A DNA stretch of 64,000 bases, taken from NCBI RefSeq assembly GCF_046524175.1, contig NZ_JBEFZF010000003.1, positions 372,001 through 436,000 of the forward strand. Reading direction: 5' to 3'. This stretch comes from Spongiivirga sp046524175. GTDB lineage: Bacteria; Bacteroidota; Bacteroidia; Flavobacteriales; Flavobacteriaceae. Positions 9,200 to 18,097 of the stretch are shown here, piece after piece. Each line of letters starts with the position of its first letter. Positions within the stretch are counted from its first letter, which is position 1. The notes beneath the pieces are model-generated. The model did no database searches, was not told the origin of the DNA, and saw only the letters and a list, made by a program, of their open reading frames with translations. Made by a program: the position numbers and the translations under genes.

Positions 9200-9212
9200 A
9201 AAAGTACAAAAA

Positions 9213-10541
9213 ATGAAAAAAATCTTAAATAAAAGTTTGCTTAGCATGTTAGCGGGGTCATTGCTTATAATTACCTCTTGTGATAGCGATGCTTTAGTAG
9301 ACGACGTAGTAGATGGAACAACGCGTGGTGCTGTACTTCGTACTCGTGCAAGCAGCGGTTCATTTGACATGTTTAGAACGGGTGATTCGTTCAACCTAAC
9401 ATTAGAAGAGCAAGACCGCCAAGGTGGTGAGCTTCTAGACAGAGTAGAAGTATTACTTACGTATGATGATAATAATGATCAGAATGGCGATGATTCGGCA
9501 GAATTAGTTCAAATTGCCGTACTTCCGGCAAGTGCGTTTAATACTAACGATCGCGGTTTTCCTGAGACTGATTACTCATTTACATTGCAGGAAGCATTGA
9601 CAACGTTAAACATTACTTTGACGGATGTACTACCTGGTGATAGAGTATTAGTTGATTTAGTATTGTACTTAACTGATGGACGTACTTTTGGATCAGATAA
9701 TTCAGCAGGAACCGTTACTGGTGGTTCATTTTATGCATCGCCGTTTCAATATATCTTAACCGTTGATGATGGTATTGATTTTGAAATAGATGACGGAGAA
9801 AGTACAAATGAAATTGATTTAACAGAGGGAGAAGTTATTGAAGACTACTCAGTAACTATTACCATTGATGACGATGAAGATGGTGTACAAATTCAAACGT
9901 TAAATGTGTATCGTGAATTTTTAGATCGAACTATCGGCGATGATGGTACCAATCTTTCAGAAGATGAAGCGCTATTTGATACAGTTGCTGCTGCTGATCT
10001 GACTAATGATGATGGTGTTCTTTCTACGACTTTTACATACACGATTGCCGATTTACTTGGCGATGATTTGACAGAAGATGATTTAGCTGTTGGTGACCAA
10101 TTCAGAATACGTTACGAATTGGTAACAGCAGATGGAAGGGTTGTAACTACTGATGAAATAGATTCAGAATATTTTGATACTATTGATACCTCAGCGTGTG
10201 TTCAGCTTAATTTAGATGCACCTGTACCTGGAGAATATACTGTTGTAATGAATGACAGTTATGGAGATGGATGGAATGGTGGTTTTATCACTGTAACTAT
10301 TGACGGTGGTGAAGGACTTAGATTCTCTGTAACTGAAGGTGAAGATGAAACACAGAAGTTTACAGTACCTGACGGTGCTACAAGCCTTGTGGTGACATAC
10401 ACCAACGGAGACTGGGATGATGAAAACTCATTCAACATTGTTGCTCCGAACGGAAATTCAGCTGCGAGTGAGGGTCCATTCCCAAGAGATAATGACGCGC
10501 CACCTGTGGCTACTGTTATTGAACTTAAAGTTTGTGAATAA
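9213..10541 (+). CDS. Acidic repeat-containing surface lipoprotein of the SusC/D operon
   Basis: A 442-residue lipoprotein with signal MKKILNKSLLSML and lipobox ITSC (Cys 23). It is rich in Asp and Glu. Two related beta-rich segments follow one another: about 45-185, containing LPGDRVLVDLVLYLTDGRTF, and about 190-325, containing VGDQFRIRYELVTADGRVV, which suggests tandem Ig-like domains. A C-terminal domain from about 335 carries DSYGDGWNGG (near 347-356), a motif seen in secreted Bacteroidota proteins. It starts 13 bases after the SusD-like gene and is closed by a strong terminator, so it is the third gene of the operon. A surface ligand-binding partner of the pair is a reasonable guess; I do not recognise a specific family. 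Confidence 0.75.
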   Translation: MKKILNKSLLSMLAGSLLIITSCDSDALVDDVVDGTTRGAVLRTRASSGSFDMFRTGDSFNLTLEEQDRQGGELLDRVEVLLTYDDNNDQNGDDSAELVQIAVLPASAFNTNDRGFPETDYSFTLQEALTTLNITLTDVLPGDRVLVDLVLYLTDGRTFGSDNSAGTVTGGSFYASPFQYILTVDDGIDFEIDDGESTNEIDLTEGEVIEDYSVTITIDDDEDGVQIQTLNVYREFLDRTIGDDGTNLSEDEALFDTVAAADLTNDDGVLSTTFTYTIADLLGDDLTEDDLAVGDQFRIRYELVTADGRVVTTDEIDSEYFDTIDTSACVQLNLDAPVPGEYTVVMNDSYGDGWNGGFITVTIDGGEGLRFSVTEGEDETQKFTVPDGATSLVVTYTNGDWDDENSFNIVAPNGNSAASEGPFPRDNDAPPVATVIELKVCE

Positions 10542-10561
10542 TTTATTATTCAAATAAGTTA

Positions 10562-10590
10562 AAAAGACCGCCTTAGTGCGGTCTTTTTTA
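10562..10590 (+). terminator. Rho-independent terminator of the susCD-like operon
   Basis: AAAAGACCGC and GCGGTCTTTT form a 10-bp stem with a 6-base loop (10572-10577), followed by a T-run. It lies 20 bases after the stop of the acidic lipoprotein gene. Confidence 0.9.
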
Positions 10591-10639
10591 ATTTTTATTT
10601 ATCTTTTCACCAATAAAATAACACACAACTCAGTAATGT

Positions 10640-11995
10640 ATGAATAACAAAAAGCTATACATACTAGTTTCTTTTCTAGCAATCATTTTAGCCGCCTGCA
10701 ACAAAGATTCGATGGGGAATGAAGCAGAGGCTGAAAATCCAATTGAGGAACCTGAGAATCCGGATTCTAACCCAACCGATGGCGAGGAGGGCCCAACTGA
10801 TAACCCAAATGCAGGTGAGCGTGTTGGGAATGTTGAATTTTTTAACAACGATTTGATAAGTCAAGATCATATCCTTGTAAATGACGCTGGTGGTAATCGC
10901 GTTTACTTTATGGATAGACAAGGGAAAATAACATATGATTGGCCTCTAAACAACGGAGACTTAGGTAACGATTGCAAAGTATTGGAAAACGGAAAGCTAT
11001 TGGCCATGCTTGAATCTGACGATCCACAAATTCTGATTGGAGGCTTTGGAGGAAAAATTGAAATCATCGATTCAAAAGGCAATGTCGAATGGTCATTTAC
11101 CTATAGCGACGATTCCAAAATTTTACATCATGATGCAGAAATAATGCCTAATGGGAATATTTTGCTTATGACATGGGAAAGAAAATCAGCAACAGACGCT
11201 ATTGAAAATGGATACAAACTCCAAAATGATTTATTTCCTGATGGGATTATCGAAGTAGACCCAAGAACTAATCAAATTGTATGGAAATGGGAAGCATGGC
11301 ATCACTTAGTACAAGACCACGACCCAACGAAATTAAATTATGGAGTAGTTAGTGAAAATCCTCATAAAATAGATATTAACTACAACCAGCGTGAAGATGG
11401 CGATATTACCCATGGAAATGCCATTGCTTATGACCCACAAAGGGATCTTATATATTTAAGTATAAATTTTTACCACGAAATATGGGTAATTGATCATAGC
11501 ACAACCATCGAAGAAGCCAAAACAAATAGCGGAGGCACTTATAATAAAGGTGGTGACTTAGTATATCGCTTTGGCAATCCGGAGGCATATCAAAATGGAG
11601 CGGGTACAAGACTTTTTACAAATAATCATTTTCCAAATTTGGATTCTGAATCCGGATATACAAAATTACTTGTGTTCGGTAATGGCAATGACAAAGAACA
11701 ATCCACCGTATACGAACTAGCGTTACCGGAAGTTCTTCAATTAGGAATCGATACGGATAACGAGCCAACTATTCTATGGAGCTTCACACATCCTGATTTG
11801 TACTCACCGAAGGTTTCGGGTGCTGTGAAACTCTCCAACGGAAACATATTAATTACGGAAGGTGATGATGGAATTTGGGAGGTAACTAGAGAACATGAAG
11901 TAGTATGGAAATTTAAAGGTGACGGTTTCTATTGGAGAAGCTATGCGTATAGCAAAAATGCCACTGCAATACAAAACACGAAGATTACTTTCTAA
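10640..11995 (+). CDS. Arylsulfotransferase (ASST)-like beta-propeller lipoprotein
   Basis: ASST enzymes move sulfate groups between phenolic compounds and fold as six-bladed propellers. The 451-residue product has a lipoprotein signal with lipobox LAAC (Cys 20), an acidic Pro/Asn/Glu-rich linker to about residue 60, then a propeller with ASST-like segments. These include HHDAEIMPNGNILLMTWE near 155-172 and ITHGNAIAYDPQRDLIYLS near 252-270, whose histidines are candidates for the catalytic residue. The C-terminal part has KLSNGNILITEGDDGIWEV. A -7-like TATCTTTT lies at 10600-10607. It follows the SusC/D operon terminator and so is probably a separate unit. Activity is inferred from resemblance only; a non-catalytic PQQ-like propeller is the alternative. 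Confidence 0.7.
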   Translation: MNNKKLYILVSFLAIILAACNKDSMGNEAEAENPIEEPENPDSNPTDGEEGPTDNPNAGERVGNVEFFNNDLISQDHILVNDAGGNRVYFMDRQGKITYDWPLNNGDLGNDCKVLENGKLLAMLESDDPQILIGGFGGKIEIIDSKGNVEWSFTYSDDSKILHHDAEIMPNGNILLMTWERKSATDAIENGYKLQNDLFPDGIIEVDPRTNQIVWKWEAWHHLVQDHDPTKLNYGVVSENPHKIDINYNQREDGDITHGNAIAYDPQRDLIYLSINFYHEIWVIDHSTTIEEAKTNSGGTYNKGGDLVYRFGNPEAYQNGAGTRLFTNNHFPNLDSESGYTKLLVFGNGNDKEQSTVYELALPEVLQLGIDTDNEPTILWSFTHPDLYSPKVSGAVKLSNGNILITEGDDGIWEVTREHEVVWKFKGDGFYWRSYAYSKNATAIQNTKITF

Positions 11996-12058
11996 AAGAA
12001 TTTAACTTTACAACTCTGTAAAAAACATACATTTACTATCTTTATAAAAATTTTTATC

Positions 12059-12802
12059 ATGAAAAAAACACTTTTTGTATGCTGTTCAATGTTCATCTCT
12101 TTAGCGCTACAGGCTCAGTACTCGGGTCAGGTTGCAACTAATCTTTCTTCAGGAGGCTCTAGTCAGGGCACAACGGCAGCTGCCATAACTCAATTTTTAG
12201 GCCCAGTTAATCAGGCGTTAAACAAGCGTACTTTTCGCGCTGAAGATTTTCAAGGTTCTCCTTATACCAATAATGAATTCCAATCAACAATACTAAGCTA
12301 CGAAGGCGAAAAGGTTGGAACGATATTTTACCGGTATAATGCACTTAATGAAGAAGTAGAAATTAAGCAAAATAATCTTCCTACTGAGGGTATTAGAGCT
12401 TTAGGTCGCGATAAAAAGATAAACATAATCGTGGAAAACAAACCCATGAGTTTTAAAACATTTGTTGACAAAAAGAACAATACACTTAACGGATATCTAA
12501 TCAGTTTAGTCAACGGTAAAAAATACGAATTATTTAAGCGTATTAATGTGAAGTTTACGGAAGGTTCCGCATCTCCTAACTCATTTGTCAAAGCTTCACC
12601 AAGTAGATTTTCTCACTTTATCGAATACTACATTCAGGAAAAAGGAGTGAATAGAATTGATGAGATTCCTCTTAAAAACAGAAAAATGGTTGCTCTTCTT
12701 AAAAATAAGGAAGATGGTTTAAAGAGTTATTTAAGTGATAATAAACTTGACATATCCAAAGAAAACGATTTGATAAAAGTCGTCAACCACTTAAATCAAT
12801 AA
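12059..12802 (+). CDS. Secreted protein of unknown function
   Basis: A 247-residue protein with a signal peptide MKKTLFVCCSMFISLALQAQ, probably cleaved after AQAQ-type residues near 20. The N-terminal part is Ser/Gly/Thr-rich; the remainder is basic and lysine-rich with alternating beta-like and helical segments (HFIEYYIQEKGVN, MVALLKNKEDGLKSYLSDN). No family is recognised. It is a single gene with a -7-like TATCTTTA at 12037-12044 and its own strong terminator at 12811-12838. Location is likely periplasm or outside. Confidence 0.7.
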   Translation: MKKTLFVCCSMFISLALQAQYSGQVATNLSSGGSSQGTTAAAITQFLGPVNQALNKRTFRAEDFQGSPYTNNEFQSTILSYEGEKVGTIFYRYNALNEEVEIKQNNLPTEGIRALGRDKKINIIVENKPMSFKTFVDKKNNTLNGYLISLVNGKKYELFKRINVKFTEGSASPNSFVKASPSRFSHFIEYYIQEKGVNRIDEIPLKNRKMVALLKNKEDGLKSYLSDNKLDISKENDLIKVVNHLNQ

Positions 12803-12810
12803 GAATTTAA

Positions 12811-12838
12811 AAAAGTCACCTTGAAGGTGACTTTTTTT
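12811..12838 (+). terminator. Rho-independent terminator
   Basis: GTCACC and GGTGAC pair, extended by flanking A and T runs, with a short TTGAA loop and a run of seven T. It lies 9 bases downstream of the secreted-protein gene and separates it from the TonB receptor operon. Confidence 0.88.
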
Positions 12839-12891
12839 ATACGTATATTTAGGTGAACTTAAGCAGCTAAATAACCAATCTCTAGATTTTG

Positions 12892-15666
12892 ATGAATACC
12901 CAACTTTGGAAATTATGTGGTTTATTCCTTTTGGTTTCCTTTTTTAATTTTTCCCCCTCCTATTCGCAAGAAATTGAACAGTCTAATACTTCTAAATTTA
13001 AAGATCAACTACTTGCACTTGAAAATAAATACGGTGTTACATTCTATTACACAGAGGATTGGCTAAACAACTTGACCGCGCCTAAGACAGTGAATGCTGG
13101 AAACCTGAATGAACAGCTGCAACAACTATTAAAAGACACTTCACTTAATTTTTACTTCTACGACGATAAGACAGTTATTCTTACCAACGGTGTTGCCATT
13201 TACAACGAACTCCCAGATGGCTTTTTTATAAGATCAGACTCGACAACAAGTACTAAACCGACAACGATAAAAAGATACTCTAATCCTATTTTTGTCGAAG
13301 AATATAGGGAACAAACCAAATCCCAATTCAAAAGGGTGACCGTAGGCAAAACATCAAAAAATGCCTCTTCTAATACAGCACAGCTTTCAGGAACCGTATA
13401 CAATCAAAACACCAACGAACCTATTCCCAATTTGGTTGTTAGCGTTAAAGGTTCCAACAAAAAAATAACAACGGATCAAAACGGAAACTACTCCCTTGAG
13501 TTGCCCTTAGGAAAGAATATTATTACTACACGTTCACTCGGTATTGAAAACGCGACGTTCGAAGTTCTTTTATTTAGTACGGGTACATTTAATATCCTAC
13601 TTAATGAAAAAGTAGAACGTCTTGATGAGGTTACTGTAGAAGCTAATATCAAAAAAAATGTCGAAGAAGTAAGTCCCGGAACTACAAGAGTAGAAAGTGA
13701 AAAATCGAAAAATATACCGCTTGTTTTTGGTGAACGAGATATATTTCAAGTCGCCACCACCCTACCCGGCATTTCTAAAGCGGGTGAGGGCGCAGCTGGA
13801 TATAACGTGCGTGGAGGAAAAACTGATCAAAATCTATTTCTGATTGACAATGCAGTACTGTATAATCCCTCCCATTTTTTCGGACTTTTTCAAGCTTTAA
13901 ATCCCTATACAACCAAAGGTGTTGATATTTACAAAGGCAATATCCCAGCTCAATATGGAGGTAGACTTTCATCTGTATTCGATATTAAATCAATAACAGG
14001 CAACACACAAAATTTTCAAGGGGAAGCGTCAATTGGTCCCGTTACCGGAAATATAGCGTTACAGATACCCATAAAAAAAGAAAAAAGTTCATTAGTTGTT
14101 GGCGCGCGTGGCACCTATTCTGACTGGATTTTACGAAGCCTAGATGATCCACAACTCAACGGAAGCAGCGCTAACTTTTTCGACGTTATTGCCAAATATG
14201 ACCATAATTTCAATGAAAATTCTAATTTGAGTACTTCAGCTTATTACAGTCGCGATGCATTCAATATTACAGCGGACTCTCTTTTTTCATATCAAAACAG
14301 AATTTTCAATGCAAAATGGAATCATAAACTTGGTGAAAAAGCTCGTGGAAGCCTATCGGCATACAACAGTGATTACCGCTTTGAAATTGATTTTGAGGAA
14401 GATTCAAATACAGACTTTATTTTGGACTATAATGTGAACGAAACTGAATTAAAATATCACATTAATCATATAATCAGTCCTAAACACAAATTGCAATATG
14501 GCCTTTCTACTAAACTATATCAAGTAAAGCCTGGTACAATAGCACCGCAAGGATCAGAATCACAAGTTGAAACAAGAGCAATACCTAAAGAACAAGGACT
14601 AGAGTCAGCATTGTATATTGGTGATCTTTACAAACTCAATGATAAACTTGAAATTGATGCTAGTGCGCGTTTTTCAATATTCAATTCATTAGGGCCGGCC
14701 ACGGTAAGAGAATATCTAGAAGGTGTGCCGCGTAGTGATGAATCACGAATCGTAAATGAAGAAGTAGGCAATAACGAAATTATCGAAACTTACGTTGGTC
14801 CGGAATTTCGAATATCAGGACGTTATTTAGTCACTCCAACCCTTTCTATTAAAGCAGGGTTCAATAGTGGATATCAATATATCCACTCTTTATCAAATAA
14901 TACAACAGCTTCACCCCTTGATACCTGGAAGCTATCAGACAATAATATTAAGCCTCAAAATGGGTATCAAGTTTCACTTGGCCTGTTTAAAAACTTAAAG
15001 GAAAACCAATTTGAAATTAGCCTTGAAGGTTACTACAAAAGATTTGATAACGCCCTTGATTTTAAAACTGGAGCTGATTTATTGTTAAATGAAACGATCG
15101 AAACAGAAGTGCTTCAAGGAAAAGGAAAGGCTTATGGTATTGAATTTCTTGTAAAGAAAAATTGGGGTAGACTCAATGGGTGGTTAAGTTATACTTATTC
15201 TCGTTCGTTATTGCAGTTTCAAAGTACTTTTCCTGAAGAAGAAATTAATAATGGTGATTTTTTTCCAGCTAATTTTGACAAACCCCATGATATAAGCCTT
15301 GTCACTAATTTTAAAATCTCTCAACGCTTTAGTTTCTCTGGTAATTTTGTGTATCAAACAGGTCGTCCTATCACTTACCCTATAGGGACTTACCAGTTTA
15401 ATAATTCAGAGTTTGTTATTTATAGCGAACGAAATGAGTTTAGAATTCCAGATTTTTACCGACTTGATCTGAGTTTTAATATGGAAGGTAATCATAAGCT
15501 AAACAAACCTGGACACAGCTTTTGGACATTTTCCGTATACAATGTGCTAGGTAGAAATAACCCATACTCAATATTCTTTGTTACCGATGAAGGCCGAGTA
15601 AAAGCATTGCAAAGCTCTATCTTTGCTATCCCAATTCCCTCAATTACCTATAATATTAAGTTTTAA
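12892..15666 (+). CDS. TonB-dependent receptor with N-terminal STN-like and carboxypeptidase-D-like domains
   Basis: A 924-residue outer-membrane receptor. After a signal peptide ending near SYSQ, residues about 25-105 resemble an STN (secretin/TonB N-terminal) domain, with LENKYGVTFYYTEDWL and LNEQLQQLLKDTSLNFYFYD. A carboxypeptidase-D-like domain (about 163-245) has SGTVYNQNTNEPIPNLVVSV. The plug (about 250-365) has GYNVRGGKTDQNLFLIDNA and PAQYGGRLSSVFDIK. The barrel follows and ends in aromatic F. The start is the ATG at 12892; a TTG one codon earlier is less likely. It heads an operon with two DUF4249 lipoproteins and an MG2-like protein. No FecI/FecR-type partners are adjacent, so the STN-like domain has no obvious signalling partner here. 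Substrate unknown. Confidence 0.88.
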   Translation: MNTQLWKLCGLFLLVSFFNFSPSYSQEIEQSNTSKFKDQLLALENKYGVTFYYTEDWLNNLTAPKTVNAGNLNEQLQQLLKDTSLNFYFYDDKTVILTNGVAIYNELPDGFFIRSDSTTSTKPTTIKRYSNPIFVEEYREQTKSQFKRVTVGKTSKNASSNTAQLSGTVYNQNTNEPIPNLVVSVKGSNKKITTDQNGNYSLELPLGKNIITTRSLGIENATFEVLLFSTGTFNILLNEKVERLDEVTVEANIKKNVEEVSPGTTRVESEKSKNIPLVFGERDIFQVATTLPGISKAGEGAAGYNVRGGKTDQNLFLIDNAVLYNPSHFFGLFQALNPYTTKGVDIYKGNIPAQYGGRLSSVFDIKSITGNTQNFQGEASIGPVTGNIALQIPIKKEKSSLVVGARGTYSDWILRSLDDPQLNGSSANFFDVIAKYDHNFNENSNLSTSAYYSRDAFNITADSLFSYQNRIFNAKWNHKLGEKARGSLSAYNSDYRFEIDFEEDSNTDFILDYNVNETELKYHINHIISPKHKLQYGLSTKLYQVKPGTIAPQGSESQVETRAIPKEQGLESALYIGDLYKLNDKLEIDASARFSIFNSLGPATVREYLEGVPRSDESRIVNEEVGNNEIIETYVGPEFRISGRYLVTPTLSIKAGFNSGYQYIHSLSNNTTASPLDTWKLSDNNIKPQNGYQVSLGLFKNLKENQFEISLEGYYKRFDNALDFKTGADLLLNETIETEVLQGKGKAYGIEFLVKKNWGRLNGWLSYTYSRSLLQFQSTFPEEEINNGDFFPANFDKPHDISLVTNFKISQRFSFSGNFVYQTGRPITYPIGTYQFNNSEFVIYSERNEFRIPDFYRLDLSFNMEGNHKLNKPGHSFWTFSVYNVLGRNNPYSIFFVTDEGRVKALQSSIFAIPIPSITYNIKF

Positions 15667-15672
15667 TCTGGA

Positions 15673-16878
15673 GTGAATCTTAAAAAGAACATAACACAAA
15701 TTATAATCCTAATCATATGTTTAGGAATCGGTTCATGTATTGAAGAAATACCACTTATATCTTCACAAAGTGAGCAAAATTCTTTCTTGGTGGTTCAGGC
15801 GGAGTTAACAGACAGTTTAAGCACTCAAAAGATTTTTTTATCAAGAAGCTCTTTATTAAATAGTGAAGAAATACTCTTTGAGCAAAATGCTCAAGTTTCA
15901 ATAGAAGATTCTAGTGGAAATATATTCTCTTTTCAAGAAATTAGCCCCGGAGAATATCACTCAATAGCACCATTTAATGCTACGGTTGATGTTTCTTATC
16001 AATTAAACATTAACACCAACGACAACCTACGTTATACATCGAGTGCTGAAATGCTTTCAGGAACAGCAAAAATCGACCGCTTGTACGTTGAACGAATAGT
16101 ATCTGATAAGGGAATCGAAGGTGTTGGCGTATTTGTTGATAGTGAAAACCTCAATCTCAACGCTCAAAATTATCGTTTTGAATACGATGAAACATTCAAA
16201 GTAATTGCACCTTTATGGAATGCTTTTGATGCAATTGTTGTATCCACTAGTCCACCAGAAGTTGATATAGAGCTGCGTGAAAAAGAAGAACGCATATGCT
16301 TCGAGGATCGTTTTTCAAGATCAATCATACTTGGGAGCACTAGTGATTTGAGTAGTAATTCACTGAATCGGTTTTTGGTAACTTTTTTGCCAAGAACTGA
16401 TTATGCAATCTCACATCGATACTCCATTCTGGTAAAACAAAAAGCTATTTCCGCAGAAAACCTAAGCTTCTACCAAACACTGAAAGACCTGTCAAATTCC
16501 GAAAGTATCTTTACTGATACGCAACCTGGTTTTCTCGAAGGAAATATACGCTCGATAGATAATGAAGAGGAAAAAGTAGTAGGACTGTTTGAAGTTAACT
16601 CAGTACAATCACAGCGTCTTTTTTTTAATTATGAAGACCTATTTCCAGGAGAAGAACTTCCTCCATATGCAATCAATTGTAATTTGGTTTCTCCTCCTCT
16701 AGTTACACCGGGTGGTAGATCACCACTAATAGAGGCGATACTGAGTGGACGGTTAAAATATTTCGCATTAAATGAAGGCCAAATTCCTGATGGTGGACCG
16801 TTTTTAATGACGGCAAGAGCCTGTAGTGATTGTACAGCTTTAGGTAGCAACGTAATTCCCGAATTTTGGACAGAATGA
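15673..16878 (+). CDS. DUF4249-family outer-membrane lipoprotein, copy 1
   Basis: DUF4249 lipoproteins typically follow TonB-dependent receptors in Bacteroidota and are thought to work with them; their biochemical role is not known. The 401-residue product starts with GTG at 15673, 6 bases after the receptor stop and next to GGAG. Its lipobox is IGSC (Cys 22), followed by IEEIPL. An N-terminal beta domain has LVVQAELTDS. Conserved cysteines are in RICFED, AINCNL and the C-terminal CSDCTALGSNVIPEFWTE. It shares its plan, the start of the mature protein and the C-terminal motif with the next gene, with which it overlaps by 4 bases (ATGA). Confidence 0.85.
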   Translation: MNLKKNITQIIILIICLGIGSCIEEIPLISSQSEQNSFLVVQAELTDSLSTQKIFLSRSSLLNSEEILFEQNAQVSIEDSSGNIFSFQEISPGEYHSIAPFNATVDVSYQLNINTNDNLRYTSSAEMLSGTAKIDRLYVERIVSDKGIEGVGVFVDSENLNLNAQNYRFEYDETFKVIAPLWNAFDAIVVSTSPPEVDIELREKEERICFEDRFSRSIILGSTSDLSSNSLNRFLVTFLPRTDYAISHRYSILVKQKAISAENLSFYQTLKDLSNSESIFTDTQPGFLEGNIRSIDNEEEKVVGLFEVNSVQSQRLFFNYEDLFPGEELPPYAINCNLVSPPLVTPGGRSPLIEAILSGRLKYFALNEGQIPDGGPFLMTARACSDCTALGSNVIPEFWTE

Positions 16879-18095
16879 AACAGAGACAAAAACATATCAT
16901 TGCGTATTTTCTGCTTTTTATTTTCTTGGTATCTTGTCTTGAAGAGGTTCCTTTAGAAACCCAAAATTCTGAAATTGAAAATTTAGTGGTTGTCGAAGCA
17001 ACAATTACTGATCAAAATATACAGCAAACCATTAAATTATCGTTCTCCAAGAAGTTTGAAGAAGAGACTTTTCTACCATTGAGTAATGCTCAAGTAACTG
17101 TTTTAAGCAGTGAAGGTGGTTCATTTTCATTTTTCGAGCAATCTCCAGGTATATATGTCTCTACAAATACATTTAGCGCCAACCCTGAAAGCACCTATCA
17201 ACTTAACGTAGAAACTCCCGGAGGCCGAAGAATCATCTCTGAACAAGAACAAATTGCTGGTTCAGCAAATATTGAGGAAATTTTAGCGGTACCGACTATT
17301 AACGACAAAGGTATTGAAGGCATTGCTTTACGAGTAGCAACCTCATCCTTGTTCGGTGTTACCAGGTTTTTTAGATATGAATATCAAGAAACTTACAAAA
17401 TTATTGCACCCAATTGGAATCCTTTTGAATTTGATATTATAAATGACCAGTTCCCTGATTTTGAAGTTGGCATTAAGCCCAGAATTGAAGAACAACAAAC
17501 ATGTTTTGGAAATAATTCATCACTTAGCATCATATTAAATGAGACCGTATCTAATGATGGTAATGACGCTTTCGAATTTAGATTTTTAAGCCGCGAAGAT
17601 CCTTTTCTGGCACATCGATATAGTGTTAATTTGGTTCAATACACCCAATCGGCAAAAGCAGCTAATTATTGGAAAACATTGCAAGATTTTTCCGATCAAG
17701 AAAACATCTTCTCCCAGGTTCAGCCAGGATTTCTTAGTGGAAATCTGGAAAGCATATCAGATGATAATTTGGTTGTCGGTTTTTTCGAAGTGGCTTCTGT
17801 AACACAAAAGCGTGTTTTCATAAATAGAGATGATTTCTATAATCAAGAAGAAAACCGACCTTATTTTTTAGACTGTTCTGCAATTGGCGCAACTCCTTTG
17901 TTTTCCCTTGGAGCCCACCAAATGGGCGTTACAACCTCTCCCCTAATTGACGCTATCAGAGCTGGACTTATTGTTTATTACGGTGTAAATGAAAATCCGA
18001 CCGACGTATTAGGACCTTACTTTGTTACTGCGCGAGAATGTGGAGACTGTACGGCACTCGGGTCGAATGTAAAACCAGAATTTTGGACTGATTAA
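16875..18095 (+). CDS. DUF4249-family outer-membrane lipoprotein, copy 2
   Basis: A 406-residue relative of the preceding DUF4249 lipoprotein. Its ATG at 16875 overlaps the previous stop as ATGA, which implies translational coupling; the TTG three codons earlier is unlikely. The lipobox is LVSC (Cys 21), followed by LEEVPL, nearly the same as in copy 1. Cysteines recur at equivalent places: TCFGNN, FLDCSA and CGDCTALGSNVKPEFWTD at the end. The conserved positions suggest two disulfides. The tandem copies have diverged over most of their length, so this looks like an old duplication, perhaps giving two lids or accessory subunits for one receptor. Confidence 0.85.
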   Translation: MKQRQKHIIAYFLLFIFLVSCLEEVPLETQNSEIENLVVVEATITDQNIQQTIKLSFSKKFEEETFLPLSNAQVTVLSSEGGSFSFFEQSPGIYVSTNTFSANPESTYQLNVETPGGRRIISEQEQIAGSANIEEILAVPTINDKGIEGIALRVATSSLFGVTRFFRYEYQETYKIIAPNWNPFEFDIINDQFPDFEVGIKPRIEEQQTCFGNNSSLSIILNETVSNDGNDAFEFRFLSREDPFLAHRYSVNLVQYTQSAKAANYWKTLQDFSDQENIFSQVQPGFLSGNLESISDDNLVVGFFEVASVTQKRVFINRDDFYNQEENRPYFLDCSAIGATPLFSLGAHQMGVTTSPLIDAIRAGLIVYYGVNENPTDVLGPYFVTARECGDCTALGSNVKPEFWTD

Positions 18096-18097
18096 CT

